A DNA stretch of 64,000 nt from Erysipelotrichaceae bacterium (GTDB taxonomy: Bacteria; Bacillota_I; Bacilli_A; RFN20; DUOF01). Position 1 is the stretch's first letter; every line of letters starts with the position of its first letter. Of the stretch, positions 17,163 to 28,833 are shown piece after piece. A program made the translations under genes and the position numbers. Where the stretch lies: NCBI GenBank assembly GCA_015058985.1, contig SVBH01000004.1, positions 34,236 to 98,235 of the forward strand, written 5' to 3'. The notes beneath the pieces are model-generated. The model made no database searches and was not told where the DNA came from. It was given only the letters and a program-made list of their open reading frames with translations.

Positions 17163-17968
17163 AATTTACTAATCAACTCACTTTCATCTTTAAAATTCCC
17201 TATATCTATACCTTTCTCTTTTAATTTATCATTAACTTCATATATAAAAGGTTTTTTTAAATTAATACTATTTAAATCAAGATTAATAAATCCATTTAAA
17301 TCACCATTATAAAAAACTTCACCTTTATTCATAACAATAATGTTATCTGCAGTCAGTACCTCATCAACATTATGAGTAATAGAAATAATAGTTAAATCAG
17401 GATTTTCTCTTTTAATCTTATCAACTAAATCATTTATCTCTTTCTTTCCAGCAGGATCTAACATTGTAGTTGCTTCATCTAAAATAACTACCTTACTATC
17501 TAAAGCTAAAATAGAAGCAACTGCCACTCTTTGCTTTTGTCCCCCACTTAAATTAGCAGGTTCCTTATCTAAAAATTCAATCATACCTACTTCCTTAGCA
17601 AACTTATTTATAATACTATCCATTTCCTTTTGAGGAACACATTTATTTTCTAAACCAAAAGCAATATCATCTCTTACAGTAGCACCAACAAACTGATTAT
17701 CAGGATTTTGAAAAACAATACCTATATCTTGTCTTAAACTATCAATATTTTTATTATTAGCCTCATTTCCAAAAAGAAATAACTTTCCATGACTAAAATT
17801 TAGCAAACCACAAATCAGCTTAGCAATCGTTGATTTACCAGAACCATTATGACCTACAATAACGGTCTTAGATTTTTCTTTTATATCAATGCTTACATTT
17901 TTTAAAGCAAGGTTTTTATTATCATAAGAATAAGAAATATTTTCAAGTCTAATAATAGAATCTTTCAC
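17138..17968 (-). CDS. ecfA1: ECF transporter ATPase EcfA1
   Basis: GHNGSGKST, LSGGQKQRVAVAS, VILDEATTMLDP; GTG start. Confidence 0.93.
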   Translation of the reverse strand: MKDSIIRLENISYSYDNKNLALKNVSIDIKEKSKTVIVGHNGSGKSTIAKLICGLLNFSHGKLFLFGNEANNKNIDSLRQDIGIVFQNPDNQFVGATVRDDIAFGLENKCVPQKEMDSIINKFAKEVGMIEFLDKEPANLSGGQKQRVAVASILALDSKVVILDEATTMLDPAGKKEINDLVDKIKRENPDLTIISITHNVDEVLTADNIIVMNKGEVFYNGDLNGFINLDLNSINLKKPFIYEVNDKLKEKGIDIGNFKDESELISKLWQLHSNK

Positions 17969-18115
17969 TTAGTTCATTCCTTCAAATAAAGCTGCAAAAG
18001 CAACCAACACTAAAACTGTAACAACAACAATAGCACTTATTCTTTGAAACAAAACTCTTCTCTTTTCTTTTTTTAATTCAATTTCTTTTTTTGTTAATAC
18101 TTTTTTCTCAGCCAT
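17969..18115 (-). CDS. small single-TM protein, 48 aa (MAEKKVLTKKEIELKKEKRRVLFQRISAIVVVTVLVLVAFAALFEGMN)
   Basis: manual translation; stop abuts the ecfA1 GTG; AAGGAGTG RBS region. Confidence 0.7.
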   Translation of the reverse strand: MAEKKVLTKKEIELKKEKRRVLFQRISAIVVVTVLVLVAFAALFEGMN

Positions 18116-18175
18116 AAACAAACACTCCTTATATCATACAAATAATAACATAAAAGAATGAAAAGAAAAAGAAAA

Positions 18176-18196
18176 AGTAGGTATAACATACCTACT
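18176..18196 (-). terminator. terminator of 18198..19193
   Basis: AGTAGGTAT-GTT-ATACCTACT-TTTTC on minus strand. Confidence 0.75.
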
Positions 18197-18197
18197 A

Positions 18198-19193
18198 TTA
18201 TTTACTAATTGTTTGACTTGGATCTTGAACTTCAGGTTCAACAGTAAGAACAGGATCTTTATAAGAACCATTACCAGTAATCATATTCAATAAATTTGGT
18301 TCTGCAATTAATTCTTTTTCTTCATCAGTTAATAGATTTAATCCTTCAAACATTTCAGGAGTATAATCAGCCATATAACCATTGATTATTTCATATTGAG
18401 ATTTCTTTTCTCTAGCATTTGCATATGGTTCATATTTTAATTCAACTACACAAGTTTGACCTTGATTATCAACAAATCCAAATGAACCCATCATACATTT
18501 ACCATTTTCAGTTATATATTCACGAGCAACACCATCAAGTCTAGAACCATCATCTAATTTAACAAGTTTAGCACTTTCCCAATCAAGTTTATCTTCATAA
18601 CCTTCTAAACTAGAACAATAACCTACTAAAGCTTCTTCATAATCTTGATCAACACCATAAGTACAAATTATTTTCATGTCTTCTTCTTTTGCTTCAGCAA
18701 TTGCAGCTCTTACAGTTTCTTGACTAGCAACTTGATCTTTACTTAATTCAATTCCCATAATTACTCTTGTGATATCAAATTCTGCATCTTCCAATGAAGG
18801 ATCAACATTTACATATTGTTCATAATCTCCAATTAGACAAGCCATATATTTACTATTTCCTTCAGAGTCTTGACTAACACTTATTACATAAGGTAAAGTT
18901 TCTCCTGCTTGTAATTTAAATTCAACATTAGAAATTCCAGTTTGATTTTGAACATCATCAATAATGACATCTTCAACTTTATCTTCAAAAGGTTTTTCTA
19001 CTTGAGGTTGAGGTTTCTTCAAAGAATAAGTTAAAACTACACCAGCTACTACAAGTACGACTACTACAGAAATAACTGCAGCCATAGCTTTTCCTTTTCT
19101 TTTTTGAGGTTTTGTCTCAACTACTTCTTCCTCATTAGTTTCAAAATCGTTTTCAATGATTTCTTCTTCTTTCTTTTCAAATTCTTCAGCCAT
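18198..19193 (-). CDS. hypothetical single-TM anchored protein (acidic cytoplasmic N-terminus, extracytoplasmic C-terminus)
   Basis: KGKAMAAVISVVVVLVVAGVVLTYSLKKPQP TM; no family recognised; two Cys-containing segments. Confidence 0.6.
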   Translation of the reverse strand: MAEEFEKKEEEIIENDFETNEEEVVETKPQKRKGKAMAAVISVVVVLVVAGVVLTYSLKKPQPQVEKPFEDKVEDVIIDDVQNQTGISNVEFKLQAGETLPYVISVSQDSEGNSKYMACLIGDYEQYVNVDPSLEDAEFDITRVIMGIELSKDQVASQETVRAAIAEAKEEDMKIICTYGVDQDYEEALVGYCSSLEGYEDKLDWESAKLVKLDDGSRLDGVAREYITENGKCMMGSFGFVDNQGQTCVVELKYEPYANAREKKSQYEIINGYMADYTPEMFEGLNLLTDEEKELIAEPNLLNMITGNGSYKDPVLTVEPEVQDPSQTISK

Positions 19194-19298
19194 AAATATC
19201 CCTCGCTTTTCTTATTCACGCAAATAAATGATAACATAATAAAGAACTCCTGAAAGTATTTTTACTAACGATTGTGAATAACTCAATAAAAACAAAAA

Positions 19299-19320
19299 AA
19301 GTGCCAGTAATCTGACACTT
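19299..19320 (-). terminator. alpha operon terminator after rplQ
   Basis: AAGTGTCAG-ATTA-CTGGCACTT-TTTTT. Confidence 0.8.
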
Positions 19321-19326
19321 AATTTA

Positions 19327-19719
19327 TTAAACTAATTCAACTAAAGCCATTGGTGAATTATCTCCACGTCTATTATCTAATTTGATAACACGAGTATATC
19401 CACCTTGACGGTCTTGATATTTTCCAGCAATTTCACTGAATAATTTTTGTAAAGCTGTTTGTGTTTCTTCTTTATCAGCATAAACATCTCTAACAACTTT
19501 AGCTGCTTGTCTTCTAGCAGCTAAATCACCTTTTTTAGCTAAAGTAATCATTTTTTCTGCTAAAGGTTGTAATTCAGTTGCAGTTTTTTCTGTTACTTCA
19601 ACTTTTCCATGAATGAATAATTCAGTAACAACATTACGCAACATAGATTTATTTTTAGATGTTGTATAACCAGCTTTGAATCTAACACCAGTTTTTCCAC
19701 GAACATTTTTTCTTGGCAT
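19327..19719 (-). CDS. rplQ: 50S ribosomal protein L17
   Basis: SKNKSMLRNVVTELFIHGKVEVTEKTA. Confidence 0.96.
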   Translation of the reverse strand: MPRKNVRGKTGVRFKAGYTTSKNKSMLRNVVTELFIHGKVEVTEKTATELQPLAEKMITLAKKGDLAARRQAAKVVRDVYADKEETQTALQKLFSEIAGKYQDRQGGYTRVIKLDNRRGDNSPMALVELV

Positions 19720-19738
19720 GATTAATTCTCCTTTTTAA

Positions 19739-20689
19739 TTAATTATTTTCTTTAAAAGATAGATTATAACTAGCTAATTTATCTTTTACTTCTTTTAATG
19801 ACTTCTTACCTAAGTTACGTACTTTCATCATATCTTCTTCACTCTTTTGAGTTAATTCCATAACTGTAGATATTCCTGCTCTTTTTAAGCAATTATAAGA
19901 ACGTACAGATAAATCTAAATCTTCAATAGTCATATCTTGGTTCTTAGTCTCGTTTTCAACGATAGTTTCACCGATGATATCTACGAATTTGTCTAAATTA
20001 GTTAATTCAGTAAATAAAGCGAAATGTTCAATTAGGATTTTAGAAGCTAATGCAATAGCCATTTGAGGTTCCATTGAACCATCAGTCCAAATATCCATAA
20101 TTAATTTATCATAGTTAGCATTTCTTCCAACTCTAGCTGCTTCAACTTCATAAGCAACTTTTTTAATTGGAGAATAGTTTGCGTCAGTAGGAATTATACC
20201 AAAATGAGTTCTAGCATCTTTGTTTTGTTCTGCAGTGAAGAATCCTCTACCATTTCTTGCATATATTTTCATCTTTAAACTAGCACCAGCCGCTAAAGTA
20301 CAAATATAAGCCTCTTTAGATAAAACTTCTACACCAGTTGGACAAACAATATCTTCACCAGTTACTACTTTTGGACCTTTAACATCAATTGTTAATTCTT
20401 TCTTACTTTCATCATCTTCATCTATTGCTAGATTAAGTTCTTTAAGATTTAAAATAATACTTACTACATCTTCTTTAACTCCTGGAACTGTTGAAAACTC
20501 ATGTTGAACTCCATCGATTTCAATTGCAAATACGCTCGCTCCAGGTAAAGCAGATAATAAAACTCTACGTAGTGCATTACCTATTGTTATACCATATCCT
20601 TTTTCTAATGGTTCAACGATGAAACGCATATAGTTATCAGTTTCACCATTTCTCTCAATCTTAAAATTTGGTTTTTCAAACTTTCTCAT
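19739..20689 (-). CDS. rpoA: DNA-directed RNA polymerase subunit alpha
   Basis: FIVEPLEKGYGITIGNALRRVLLSALPG; LSVRSYNCLKRAGI. Confidence 0.98.
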   Translation of the reverse strand: MRKFEKPNFKIERNGETDNYMRFIVEPLEKGYGITIGNALRRVLLSALPGASVFAIEIDGVQHEFSTVPGVKEDVVSIILNLKELNLAIDEDDESKKELTIDVKGPKVVTGEDIVCPTGVEVLSKEAYICTLAAGASLKMKIYARNGRGFFTAEQNKDARTHFGIIPTDANYSPIKKVAYEVEAARVGRNANYDKLIMDIWTDGSMEPQMAIALASKILIEHFALFTELTNLDKFVDIIGETIVENETKNQDMTIEDLDLSVRSYNCLKRAGISTVMELTQKSEEDMMKVRNLGKKSLKEVKDKLASYNLSFKENN

Positions 20690-20731
20690 TGTTTTCCTCC
20701 TATAAGTAATATTTGTAAACGTTAGTTATTA

Positions 20732-21124
20732 TTATCCACGAGGTCTCTTTGGTGGACGACATCCATTATGTGGAATTGGAGTGACGTCTTTAATACTTAA
20801 AATTTCAAGTCCTGCTACTTGTAAAGCTCTGATTGCAGATTCTCTACCTGGTCCAGGTCCTTTAACTTCAACATCAACTTTTACTACTCCATAGTCTTTT
20901 GCTTTGTTTGCTGCAGCTTCAGCAGCTGTTTGTGCAGCAAATGGAGTTGATTTCTTAGAACCTTTAATTCCTAAAGATCCTGCACTAGCCCAAGTTAGTG
21001 TGCATCCATTCATATCAGTAATAGTTACGATTGTGTTATTGAATGTAGATTGGATATGAGCGACACCATTTTGAACTTTTTTAGTAATTTTCTTTTTTCT
21101 TTGTGTATTACTTTGTTTAGCCAT
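20732..21124 (-). CDS. rpsK: 30S ribosomal protein S11
   Basis: [33 protein letters not shown]. Confidence 0.98.
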   Translation of the reverse strand: MAKQSNTQRKKKITKKVQNGVAHIQSTFNNTIVTITDMNGCTLTWASAGSLGIKGSKKSTPFAAQTAAEAAANKAKDYGVVKVDVEVKGPGPGRESAIRALQVAGLEILSIKDVTPIPHNGCRPPKRPRG

Positions 21125-21142
21125 TGTCTCTATCCTCCCTTA

Positions 21143-21517
21143 TTATTTAGAAGCAACTTTCTTGTTTGCTATAGTCTTCTTAGGTCCTTTTCTAGTTCTA
21201 GCATTAGTTTGAGTTCTTTGTCCTCTAACTGGTAGACCTCTTCTATGTCTAATTCCTCTATAACATCCGATTTCAATTAATCTTTTGATGTCTAAAGCAG
21301 TATCTCTTCTTAAGTCACCTTCAACTTTGTATTTAGAAGCTTCTGCTCTTAATTTTGATAATTCTTCTTCTTTTAAATCTTTAACTCTTACATCTGGACT
21401 AATTCCAGCATTTTTACAGATGTCCGCAGCTCTAGATGGTCCAATACCATAAATATATGTTAATGAAACAACTACTCTTTTATCATTTGGGACATCAACA
21501 CCTAATATACGTGCCAT
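21143..21517 (-). CDS. rpsM: 30S ribosomal protein S13
   Basis: [45 protein letters not shown]. Confidence 0.98.
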   Translation of the reverse strand: MARILGVDVPNDKRVVVSLTYIYGIGPSRAADICKNAGISPDVRVKDLKEEELSKLRAEASKYKVEGDLRRDTALDIKRLIEIGCYRGIRHRRGLPVRGQRTQTNARTRKGPKKTIANKKVASK

Positions 21518-21539
21518 TTATTTCTTTTCCTCCTTAAAA

Positions 21540-21665
<126 letters not shown>

Positions 21666-21679
21666 CTAAAATCTTTCTT

Positions 21680-21901
21680 TTAATTTTTGTATCTAAATGT
21701 GATACGCCCACGTGTTAAGTCATATGGTGATATGTCTACAGTAACACGATCCCCCGGTAAAATGCGAATGTAATGCATACGGATTTTACCAGAAACGTGA
21801 GCAAGTATTACTGCCCCATTCTCAAGTCTAACCTTGAATTGGGAATTAGGTAGTGCTTCCACAACTACAGCCTCAACCTCAATATAATCTTCTTTTGCCA
21901 T
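21680..21901 (-). CDS. infA: translation initiation factor IF-1
   Basis: [39 protein letters not shown]. Confidence 0.98.
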   Translation of the reverse strand: MAKEDYIEVEAVVVEALPNSQFKVRLENGAVILAHVSGKIRMHYIRILPGDRVTVDISPYDLTRGRITFRYKN

Positions 21902-21919
21902 CAAATGCCCTCCTTCTTA

Positions 21920-22669
21920 TTATAACGTTGTTAATATAATATATCCTTTATCTGTAATAGCAATTGTATGTTCAAAATGAGCAGACAACTTACCATCAAC
22001 AGTAACAACTGTCCAATCGTTATCAAGAGTTCTTAACTCTTCTCTTCCTTGGTTTACCATAGGCTCGACTGCGATAACTAGTCCAGGTTTTAACAGCATT
22101 CCTTTACCGGCGTTGCCATAATTAGGAACCACAGGATCTTCATGAACTTCTCTCCCTACTCCATGACCAGTATAATCTTTAGTCATTGTATATCCGTTTT
22201 CTAAAACATGATTAGATATAGCAAAACCAATATCACCTAGTCTTTTTCCAGGAAGGGCTTGTTCTAACCCTTTATATAACGCTTCTTCATTTATACGTAA
22301 CAATCTTTTAGCTTCTTCACTAATCTCTCCAACAGGATAAGTCCAAGCAGAATCTCCATGATAGCCCTTGTAACATGCCCCTATATCAATTGTTACTATA
22401 TCTCCTTCTTTTAAAATCTTTGTTTTAGATGGTATTCCGTGTAATATTTCTTCATTAACAGAAATACATACAGAACCAGGAAATCCATACAAACCTTTAA
22501 ATGAAGGTTTTGCATTATATTTACGTATTGTTTTTTCAGCAATTAAATCCAACTCAAGAGTAGAAATACCAGGTTTAATATGTTTCTTTAATTCTTCATG
22601 AGTTAAAGCAACAATTCTTCCTGCTTCTCTTAATAATTTTATTTCCTTATCAGTTCTTAAAATTACCAT
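21920..22669 (-). CDS. map: type I methionyl aminopeptidase
   Basis: [35 protein letters not shown] motifs. Confidence 0.97.
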   Translation of the reverse strand: MVILRTDKEIKLLREAGRIVALTHEELKKHIKPGISTLELDLIAEKTIRKYNAKPSFKGLYGFPGSVCISVNEEILHGIPSKTKILKEGDIVTIDIGACYKGYHGDSAWTYPVGEISEEAKRLLRINEEALYKGLEQALPGKRLGDIGFAISNHVLENGYTMTKDYTGHGVGREVHEDPVVPNYGNAGKGMLLKPGLVIAVEPMVNQGREELRTLDNDWTVVTVDGKLSAHFEHTIAITDKGYIILTTL

Positions 22670-22670
22670 T

Positions 22671-23318
22671 TTACTCTCCTTTTAGAGCATCTTTAATGCT
22701 TTGGAAGACATTTTGAGTACTATCTTCCCCATTTATATTCACAAGAATATTTTGTGCTTTGTAATAATTTACTGCTTCAGTTGTTTGATCCAAGTAAGTT
22801 TGATAACGAACCTTTATGCTTTCTTCATTATCATCTTTTCTTTGATATAATTTAGCACCACATTCTTCGCAAATATCACCTTTAGCAGAAGGCATAGTAT
22901 AAATGTTATATACCTTTGCACAATTTTCACAAGTACGACGACCTGTGATTCTTTTACAAATAAGATCAAAACTTACATCAAGTAAGATAACCTTATCAAT
23001 TTTTTTCCCTAAATCATTTAATGTTCTATTTAATTCAATAGCTTGATTTAATGTTCTAGGAAAGCCATCTAGGATAAAGCCATTTTTACAATCAGCTTTA
23101 CCTAGACGATCTATTACTAGTTTAATAGTTAACTTATCAGGCACTAATAATCCATTATCAATATAACTTTTAATTTCCACTGCAAGAGGATCATTCTTAG
23201 AAGCAATAGCCCTAAATAAATCACCAGTTGAGATATGAGGAATCTCAAACTCCTCTTTCATTAAAGAAGCATATGTCCCCTTACCTGCTGCAGGTGGACC
23301 CATAAAAATTATATTCAC
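22671..23318 (-). CDS. adk: adenylate kinase (zinc-finger lid type)
   Basis: [20 protein letters not shown]...[14 protein letters not shown]. Confidence 0.96.
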   Translation of the reverse strand: MNIIFMGPPAAGKGTYASLMKEEFEIPHISTGDLFRAIASKNDPLAVEIKSYIDNGLLVPDKLTIKLVIDRLGKADCKNGFILDGFPRTLNQAIELNRTLNDLGKKIDKVILLDVSFDLICKRITGRRTCENCAKVYNIYTMPSAKGDICEECGAKLYQRKDDNEESIKVRYQTYLDQTTEAVNYYKAQNILVNINGEDSTQNVFQSIKDALKGE

Positions 23319-23334
23319 AACGCATCCCTACCTT

Positions 23335-24624
23335 TTAATAAGAAAAACCTTTATATTGTTTTGTATTTAATTTACTTTCAATTTGAGTATTAACTTCATT
23401 TACAACACCAACTACGATGATAAGTCCTGTTCCACCAAAAGCGATAGCAGCATCTAAATCAGTAAAGATAATTGGTAATAAAGAAGGTAATAATGCAATA
23501 ATTAAAAGTCCAAACATTCCCAAGAAAGTAACTCTGCTTAATACTCTACTTATATGAGCAGATGTATCTTTTCCAGGTCTAATTCCAGGAATATATGCAT
23601 TACTCTTTTGTAAATCTTCTGAAGTTTCTTGAGGTCTAACTTGCGCATTAGATTGATAATATGCAAATAGAACAATTAAAACTGCATAAATAATAGTTCC
23701 CCAATAAACACCTTTATACTTCACACCTAAAGAGCAAATCTCTGTAATTGCCTCATTATCACCAAAGAATCCAGTAATAAGAATTACAGCCATCATAAGT
23801 GAATTTGCATAAATTACAGGCAATACTCCAGATGAATTAATCTTAATAGGTAAGAATGAAATATCCTTTTTCATGTTTATTTGAGTTGTATTTGTTGAAT
23901 ATTGTAAAGGAATCTTTCTGATAGATTTTTCCATAAAAACAACAAATGCGATAATCGCTAAATAAGCAATTATGTAAATTGAGAATTTTAATAATCCACT
24001 AAATACTGCATCATTAACCATACCATTTGGTAGGAAAGTATTGAAAGCATCTATAATTTGTTTAGGCATTGTGGAAACAATACCAGCAAAAATGATAACT
24101 GATATACCATTTCCAATACCCTTAACAGAAATTTGATCACCCAACCAAACAACAAAGCAACTTCCTGCTGTAATAATAGAAACTACATATACTATATCAG
24201 CAAAGCTTAGTGTTTCGTGAAGCCCTAAGGTTCTTAACATTCCATATCCTTGGATAACACAGAACATTAATGATAGATATTTATTAATAGATTCAATTTT
24301 CTTTCTACCCTGCTCTCCTTCTTTTTTTAATTCAGCTAAGGCAGGGAGCATATTATCACTAGACAAAATATCAGTAATAATAGATGCCGTAATGTAAGGA
24401 GATACTCCTAACGCAAAAATTGAAAATTGAGATAAAGATCCACCACTCAATATATCCATAAGTTGTGCAAAACTTCCTGCACTTTCAAGGAAGTTAGCAC
24501 CTAATGTTACTCTAGGAACTGTGATAGTAGTTCCTAATTTATAAATAAATAAAACTCCAAGGGTAAATAAAATTCTCTGTCTAATATCTTTATTTTTAAA
24601 TGCTTCGATGACCTTTTTAAACAC
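23335..24624 (-). CDS. secY: preprotein translocase subunit SecY
   Basis: LGVSPYITASIITDIL; position between adk and rplO. Confidence 0.97.
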   Translation of the reverse strand: MFKKVIEAFKNKDIRQRILFTLGVLFIYKLGTTITVPRVTLGANFLESAGSFAQLMDILSGGSLSQFSIFALGVSPYITASIITDILSSDNMLPALAELKKEGEQGRKKIESINKYLSLMFCVIQGYGMLRTLGLHETLSFADIVYVVSIITAGSCFVVWLGDQISVKGIGNGISVIIFAGIVSTMPKQIIDAFNTFLPNGMVNDAVFSGLLKFSIYIIAYLAIIAFVVFMEKSIRKIPLQYSTNTTQINMKKDISFLPIKINSSGVLPVIYANSLMMAVILITGFFGDNEAITEICSLGVKYKGVYWGTIIYAVLIVLFAYYQSNAQVRPQETSEDLQKSNAYIPGIRPGKDTSAHISRVLSRVTFLGMFGLLIIALLPSLLPIIFTDLDAAIAFGGTGLIIVVGVVNEVNTQIESKLNTKQYKGFSY

Positions 24625-25065
24625 CTAGATCACCTCTACTTTTCCACCAGCAGCTTCGATTGCAGCTTGAGCAGTTTTTGAAAATTTATTTGCAGAAACA
24701 GTTAAAACTTTGCTAACTGATCCATTTCCTAAAATCTTAATTCCATCGTATTCATTCTTAACTAAACCAGCTTCTTTTAATAAAGTTGGTGTTACGTTTG
24801 TATTATTTTCAAATCTGTTAAGTTCTTCAACGTTAACGATTGCATAATTTATACGATTGATGTTAGTGAAACCACGTTTTGAAACTCTACGATATATTGG
24901 GTTTTGTCCACCTTCAAATCCTAAACGAACGCCTCCACCAGAACGAGCATTTTGTCCTTTATGTCCAGCACCAGCTGTTTTACCAAGACCAGAACCCATT
25001 CCACGGCCTCTACGAGTTGCTTTTTGACGTGAACCTTCAATTGATTTTAGTTCATTTAATTTCAT
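24625..25065 (-). CDS. rplO: 50S ribosomal protein L15
   Basis: [44 protein letters not shown]. Confidence 0.97.
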   Translation of the reverse strand: MKLNELKSIEGSRQKATRRGRGMGSGLGKTAGAGHKGQNARSGGGVRLGFEGGQNPIYRRVSKRGFTNINRINYAIVNVEELNRFENNTNVTPTLLKEAGLVKNEYDGIKILGNGSVSKVLTVSANKFSKTAQAAIEAAGGKVEVI

Positions 25066-25119
25066 ACTTTGCACCTCCATATCCTTGTTATATTTTATAT
25101 TTTATACCTTATATGTTTA

Positions 25120-25743
25120 TTATGCTAATATTTCTTTAACACTTTTGCCACGAAGAGCTGCTACTCTTGAAGCTGTTGTAGATCTTTTGATTCCATCGAT
25201 TGTAGCTCTAACTACATTGACTGAAACTCTTGATCCATATACTTTTGAATAAATATTTTTGATACCTGCAAGTTCAAGAACAGCTCTCACAGGTCCTCCA
25301 GCGATAATTCCAGTACCTTCAGGAGCAGGTTTTAAGAAAATCTTAGCTGCGCCATATTGTCCCATGATTTCATGAGGTAAGGTATCAGGTTTAACCATAG
25401 GTACTCTGTATGTATTTTTCTTAGCATCATCTAATGCTTTTCTAATTGCATCTGGTACTTCGTTTGCTTTTCCAAGTCCGAATCCAACTGTTCCTTTTCC
25501 ATCTCCGATAACTACTAAAGCTGAGAATCTCATACGACGTCCACCTTTAACAGTTTTAGAAATTCTTTTAATAGTAACTACTCTTTCTTGGAATTCTTTT
25601 TCTTTTCTTAAAGGTCTAGCAGCTTTTTTATCAAATTTTCTTTTTCCTTCTGTTCTAGGAGCTTTTCCTTTTTCAGAAGTTGTTTTTTCTACTTTTTCTT
25701 CAGTTGCTTCAACAACTGCATTTTCTTTTACTTCTTCAGCCAT
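25120..25743 (-). CDS. rpsE: 30S ribosomal protein S5 with about 50-aa charged N-terminal extension
   Basis: [31 protein letters not shown] core; [20 protein letters not shown]... extension. Confidence 0.96.
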   Translation of the reverse strand: MAEEVKENAVVEATEEKVEKTTSEKGKAPRTEGKRKFDKKAARPLRKEKEFQERVVTIKRISKTVKGGRRMRFSALVVIGDGKGTVGFGLGKANEVPDAIRKALDDAKKNTYRVPMVKPDTLPHEIMGQYGAAKIFLKPAPEGTGIIAGGPVRAVLELAGIKNIYSKVYGSRVSVNVVRATIDGIKRSTTASRVAALRGKSVKEILA

Positions 25744-25762
25744 TTATTTTCGCGCCTCCCTC

Positions 25763-26119
25763 TTAGAATTTTAGTCCAGCTTCTCTAGCTGCTTCTGCTA
25801 ATGCTTTAATACGTCCATGATAAATATATCCACCACGGTCGAATACAACATTTTCAATTTTCTTAGCTAATGTTGCTTCAGCTACTGCTTTACCAACAAC
25901 TTTAGCTGCTTCAATGTTAGATCCATTTTCAAGTTTTAATGAAACTGAACTAGCACTTGCAAGTGTTACTCCATTTACATCATCAATAACTTGTGCATGA
26001 ATGTGTGCATTAGAACGAAATACGCTTAATCTAGGACAAGTTGGAGTTCCAGATACTTTTTTACGTAATCTTGTATGACGTTTTAATCTTTCATCATTTT
26101 TACTAACTTTATTTATCAT
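25763..26119 (-). CDS. rplR: 50S ribosomal protein L18
   Basis: [44 protein letters not shown]. Confidence 0.97.
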   Translation of the reverse strand: MINKVSKNDERLKRHTRLRKKVSGTPTCPRLSVFRSNAHIHAQVIDDVNGVTLASASSVSLKLENGSNIEAAKVVGKAVAEATLAKKIENVVFDRGGYIYHGRIKALAEAAREAGLKF

Positions 26120-26135
26120 AATTTACTCCCCTTTC

Positions 26136-26678
26136 CTATTTCTTTCCTGCTTTTTTACCTTCCTTACGACGGATTCTTTCAGTTGTATAAGCAATACCTT
26201 TTCCGCCATATGGTTCAGGTTCTCTAACAGCTCTAATATTAGCTGCTACTTGTCCTACTCTTTGTTTATCAATTCCTGAAACAGAAATTTCTGTAGGTGA
26301 TTTAACTTCTATTTTAACGCCATCTTCTTCAAGTACTTCTACTTGGTGAGAATATCCAACGTTTAATACTAATTTACTACCAGCCTTTGAAGCACGATAT
26401 CCGATACCAGTAATAACTAAGTCTTTTTTAAATCCTTTGCTTACTCCTTCAACCATACCATTTAATAAAGCTCTTGTAGTTCCATGTAATTGTTTAGAAG
26501 CTTTTTCATCATTGATTCTTGTAACAACTACATTTCTATCTTCAACATTAACTTTAACTCTATTTGAGAATTCTTTACTTAAAGTTCCTAAAGGTCCTTT
26601 AACTTCAACATTACATCCATTTACTGTAACTGTAACATTTTCAGGTAATACGATAATTTTATTTCCAATACGTGACAT
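26136..26678 (-). CDS. rplF: 50S ribosomal protein L6
   Basis: MSRIGNKIIVLPENVTV...; EPYGGKGIAYTTE. Confidence 0.97.
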   Translation of the reverse strand: MSRIGNKIIVLPENVTVTVNGCNVEVKGPLGTLSKEFSNRVKVNVEDRNVVVTRINDEKASKQLHGTTRALLNGMVEGVSKGFKKDLVITGIGYRASKAGSKLVLNVGYSHQVEVLEEDGVKIEVKSPTEISVSGIDKQRVGQVAANIRAVREPEPYGGKGIAYTTERIRRKEGKKAGKK

Positions 26679-26684
26679 ATATAA

Positions 26685-27077
26685 TTACCATACATAAGCG
26701 ACTACTTCGCCGCCTACACCTTTCACTCTAGCTTGTTTGTCAGTTAACATACCATTTGATGTAGAAATAATAGCAATTCCTAAACCATTTAATACTTTTG
26801 GTAAATCTTTAACTGAAGCATAAACTCTTAAACCAGGTTTTGAAATTCTCTTTAAACCAGTGATAACTCTTTGAGTTCCTGCATATTTTAGAATTAATGT
26901 TAATACTTTCTTTTCAGATTCTTCGATGATGTAATCATTGATAAATCCTTCCTCTTTCAAAATTCTAGCAATTTCAACTTTTGTTTTTGAATGAGGCATT
27001 TTAACTATTTCATTTCTCATTTGATTAGCATTACGGATACGTGTTAGCATATCTGCAATTGGGTCTGTCATACTCAT
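26685..27077 (-). CDS. rpsH: 30S ribosomal protein S8
   Basis: [29 protein letters not shown]. Confidence 0.97.
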   Translation of the reverse strand: MSMTDPIADMLTRIRNANQMRNEIVKMPHSKTKVEIARILKEEGFINDYIIEESEKKVLTLILKYAGTQRVITGLKRISKPGLRVYASVKDLPKVLNGLGIAIISTSNGMLTDKQARVKGVGGEVVAYVW

Positions 27078-27096
27078 ATCTTGTTCCTCCTAACCA

Positions 27097-27282
27097 TTAC
27101 CAACTTGCCTTTTTAAGTCCAGGAATTTGGCCTTTATAAGCTAATTCTCTTAAACAAATACGGCATAATTTAAATTTTCTAATAACAGAGTGAGGACGTC
27201 CACATCTTTCACAACGTGTATATTCTCTAACCCCAAATTTCTTTGGTTTGTTATATTTTTCTATCAACGCTTTTCTTGCCAT
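27097..27282 (-). CDS. rpsZ: 30S ribosomal protein S14 type Z
   Basis: 61 aa, [38 protein letters not shown]. Confidence 0.97.
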   Translation of the reverse strand: MARKALIEKYNKPKKFGVREYTRCERCGRPHSVIRKFKLCRICLRELAYKGQIPGLKKASW

Positions 27283-27296
27283 GTGTCAATTCCTCC

Positions 27297-27836
27297 TTAT
27301 TTTGCAAAAGGCATGCCTAATTCACTTAATAAAGTGTAAGCTTCCTCGTCCTTTTGTGCTGTTGTAACAATAACAATATCCATTCCACGAACTCTAGATA
27401 CGTTTTCGTAACTAATTTCTGGGAAAATGATTTGTTCTTTTACACCTAATGTATAGTTTCCTCTGCCATCAAATGCATCTTTAGAAACTCCTCTGAAGTC
27501 TCTAACTCTTGGTAATGAGATATTAAATAGTTTGTCTAAAAATTCATACATCTTTTGTCCACGTAATGTGACTTTACAACCAATTGGCATCCCAGCTCTT
27601 AACTTGAATGAAGCAATTGATTTTTTAGCTTTTGTAACAACTGGTTTTTGTCCAGCTAAAGCAGCTAATTCTTTTACTGAGTCATCGATTAATTTAGAGT
27701 TAGAAGTTGCATCTCCTACTCCAATATTAATAACAACTTTTTCAATCTTAGGAGCTTGCATAATTGATGAATATTTATATTTATTCATTAATGAAGAAAC
27801 TACTTCATTTTTGTATTTTTCATGTAATCTATTCAT
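27297..27836 (-). CDS. rplE: 50S ribosomal protein L5
   Basis: [43 protein letters not shown]. Confidence 0.97.
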   Translation of the reverse strand: MNRLHEKYKNEVVSSLMNKYKYSSIMQAPKIEKVVINIGVGDATSNSKLIDDSVKELAALAGQKPVVTKAKKSIASFKLRAGMPIGCKVTLRGQKMYEFLDKLFNISLPRVRDFRGVSKDAFDGRGNYTLGVKEQIIFPEISYENVSRVRGMDIVIVTTAQKDEEAYTLLSELGMPFAK

Positions 27837-27847
27837 ACTGCTCCTCC

Positions 27848-28156
27848 TTATGCTATCTTAGAGCCACTTGCTTTTGTAACTCTAACTTTCTTATCATTTA
27901 CGATTTGGTACCCTACTCTTGTAGCTTTTTTAGTTTTAGGATCGACTAATGCAACTTTACATGCATAGATAGGATGTTCTTTAATTTCTTTTCCTCCATC
28001 AGGATTTACTTGAGAAGGTTTAACGTGTTTAGTTTTTAAGTTAACTCCTTCAACAACTACCATTTCATCCTTTAAAGAAACAGATAATACATTTCCTACT
28101 TTACCTTTGTCTTTACCACTTAATACAACAACTTTGTCGCCTTTTTTGATTTTCAT
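27848..28156 (-). CDS. rplX: 50S ribosomal protein L24
   Basis: [24 protein letters not shown]. Confidence 0.96.
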   Translation of the reverse strand: MKIKKGDKVVVLSGKDKGKVGNVLSVSLKDEMVVVEGVNLKTKHVKPSQVNPDGGKEIKEHPIYACKVALVDPKTKKATRVGYQIVNDKKVRVTKASGSKIA

Positions 28157-28168
28157 AAGTGCTCCTCC

Positions 28169-28543
28169 TTATAATACTTCAACAGCAAGTGAAGCAATCT
28201 TCAAACCTGTGTCGCCTAATTCTCTAATTTCTCTAGCTACTGGACCAAACACACGAGTACCAATTGGTGTTCCATCCTTTTTAATTAATACGATAGCATT
28301 GTCATCAAATCTGATGTTTGCTCCGTCTTTTCTAATAATTTCTTTTTTAGTTCTTACGATAATTCCTTTAACAACATCGCCTTTTTTAACAGTTCCATTA
28401 GGGATTGCATCCTTAACAGCACACATAACGATATCACCAATGCTAGAACTTTTTCTAACAGATCCACCGATTAATCTAAAGACTCTTACGGATTTAGCAC
28501 CAGAATTATCAGCAACTTTTAAATTAGTTTCATTTTGTACCAT
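28169..28543 (-). CDS. rplN: 50S ribosomal protein L14
   Basis: [41 protein letters not shown]. Confidence 0.97.
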   Translation of the reverse strand: MVQNETNLKVADNSGAKSVRVFRLIGGSVRKSSSIGDIVMCAVKDAIPNGTVKKGDVVKGIIVRTKKEIIRKDGANIRFDDNAIVLIKKDGTPIGTRVFGPVAREIRELGDTGLKIASLAVEVL

Positions 28544-28566
28544 AATTTCCTACATCCTTCCTTAGA

Positions 28567-28830
28567 TTAAGCAATTTCTGCTTTCTTAACAATTTTAACT
28601 AAACGGAAATGTTTGTCAGCTGATAGAGGTCTAGTTTCCATAATTTCAACTGTATCACCGATTGAAGCAATTTCTTGTTCATCGTGTGCTTTATACTTTT
28701 TAGAGTATTTAACTCTCTTTCCGTATAGTGAATGGTTTTTATATGTAGATACTAAAACAACAATTGTTTTTTGCATCTTATCTGAAACTACAACACCTTG
28801 TAGTTTACGACGACTATTTCTCTCTTCCAT
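28567..28830 (-). CDS. rpsQ: 30S ribosomal protein S17
   Basis: [37 protein letters not shown]. Confidence 0.96.
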   Translation of the reverse strand: MEERNSRRKLQGVVVSDKMQKTIVVLVSTYKNHSLYGKRVKYSKKYKAHDEQEIASIGDTVEIMETRPLSADKHFRLVKIVKKAEIA

Positions 28831-28833
28831 CGA

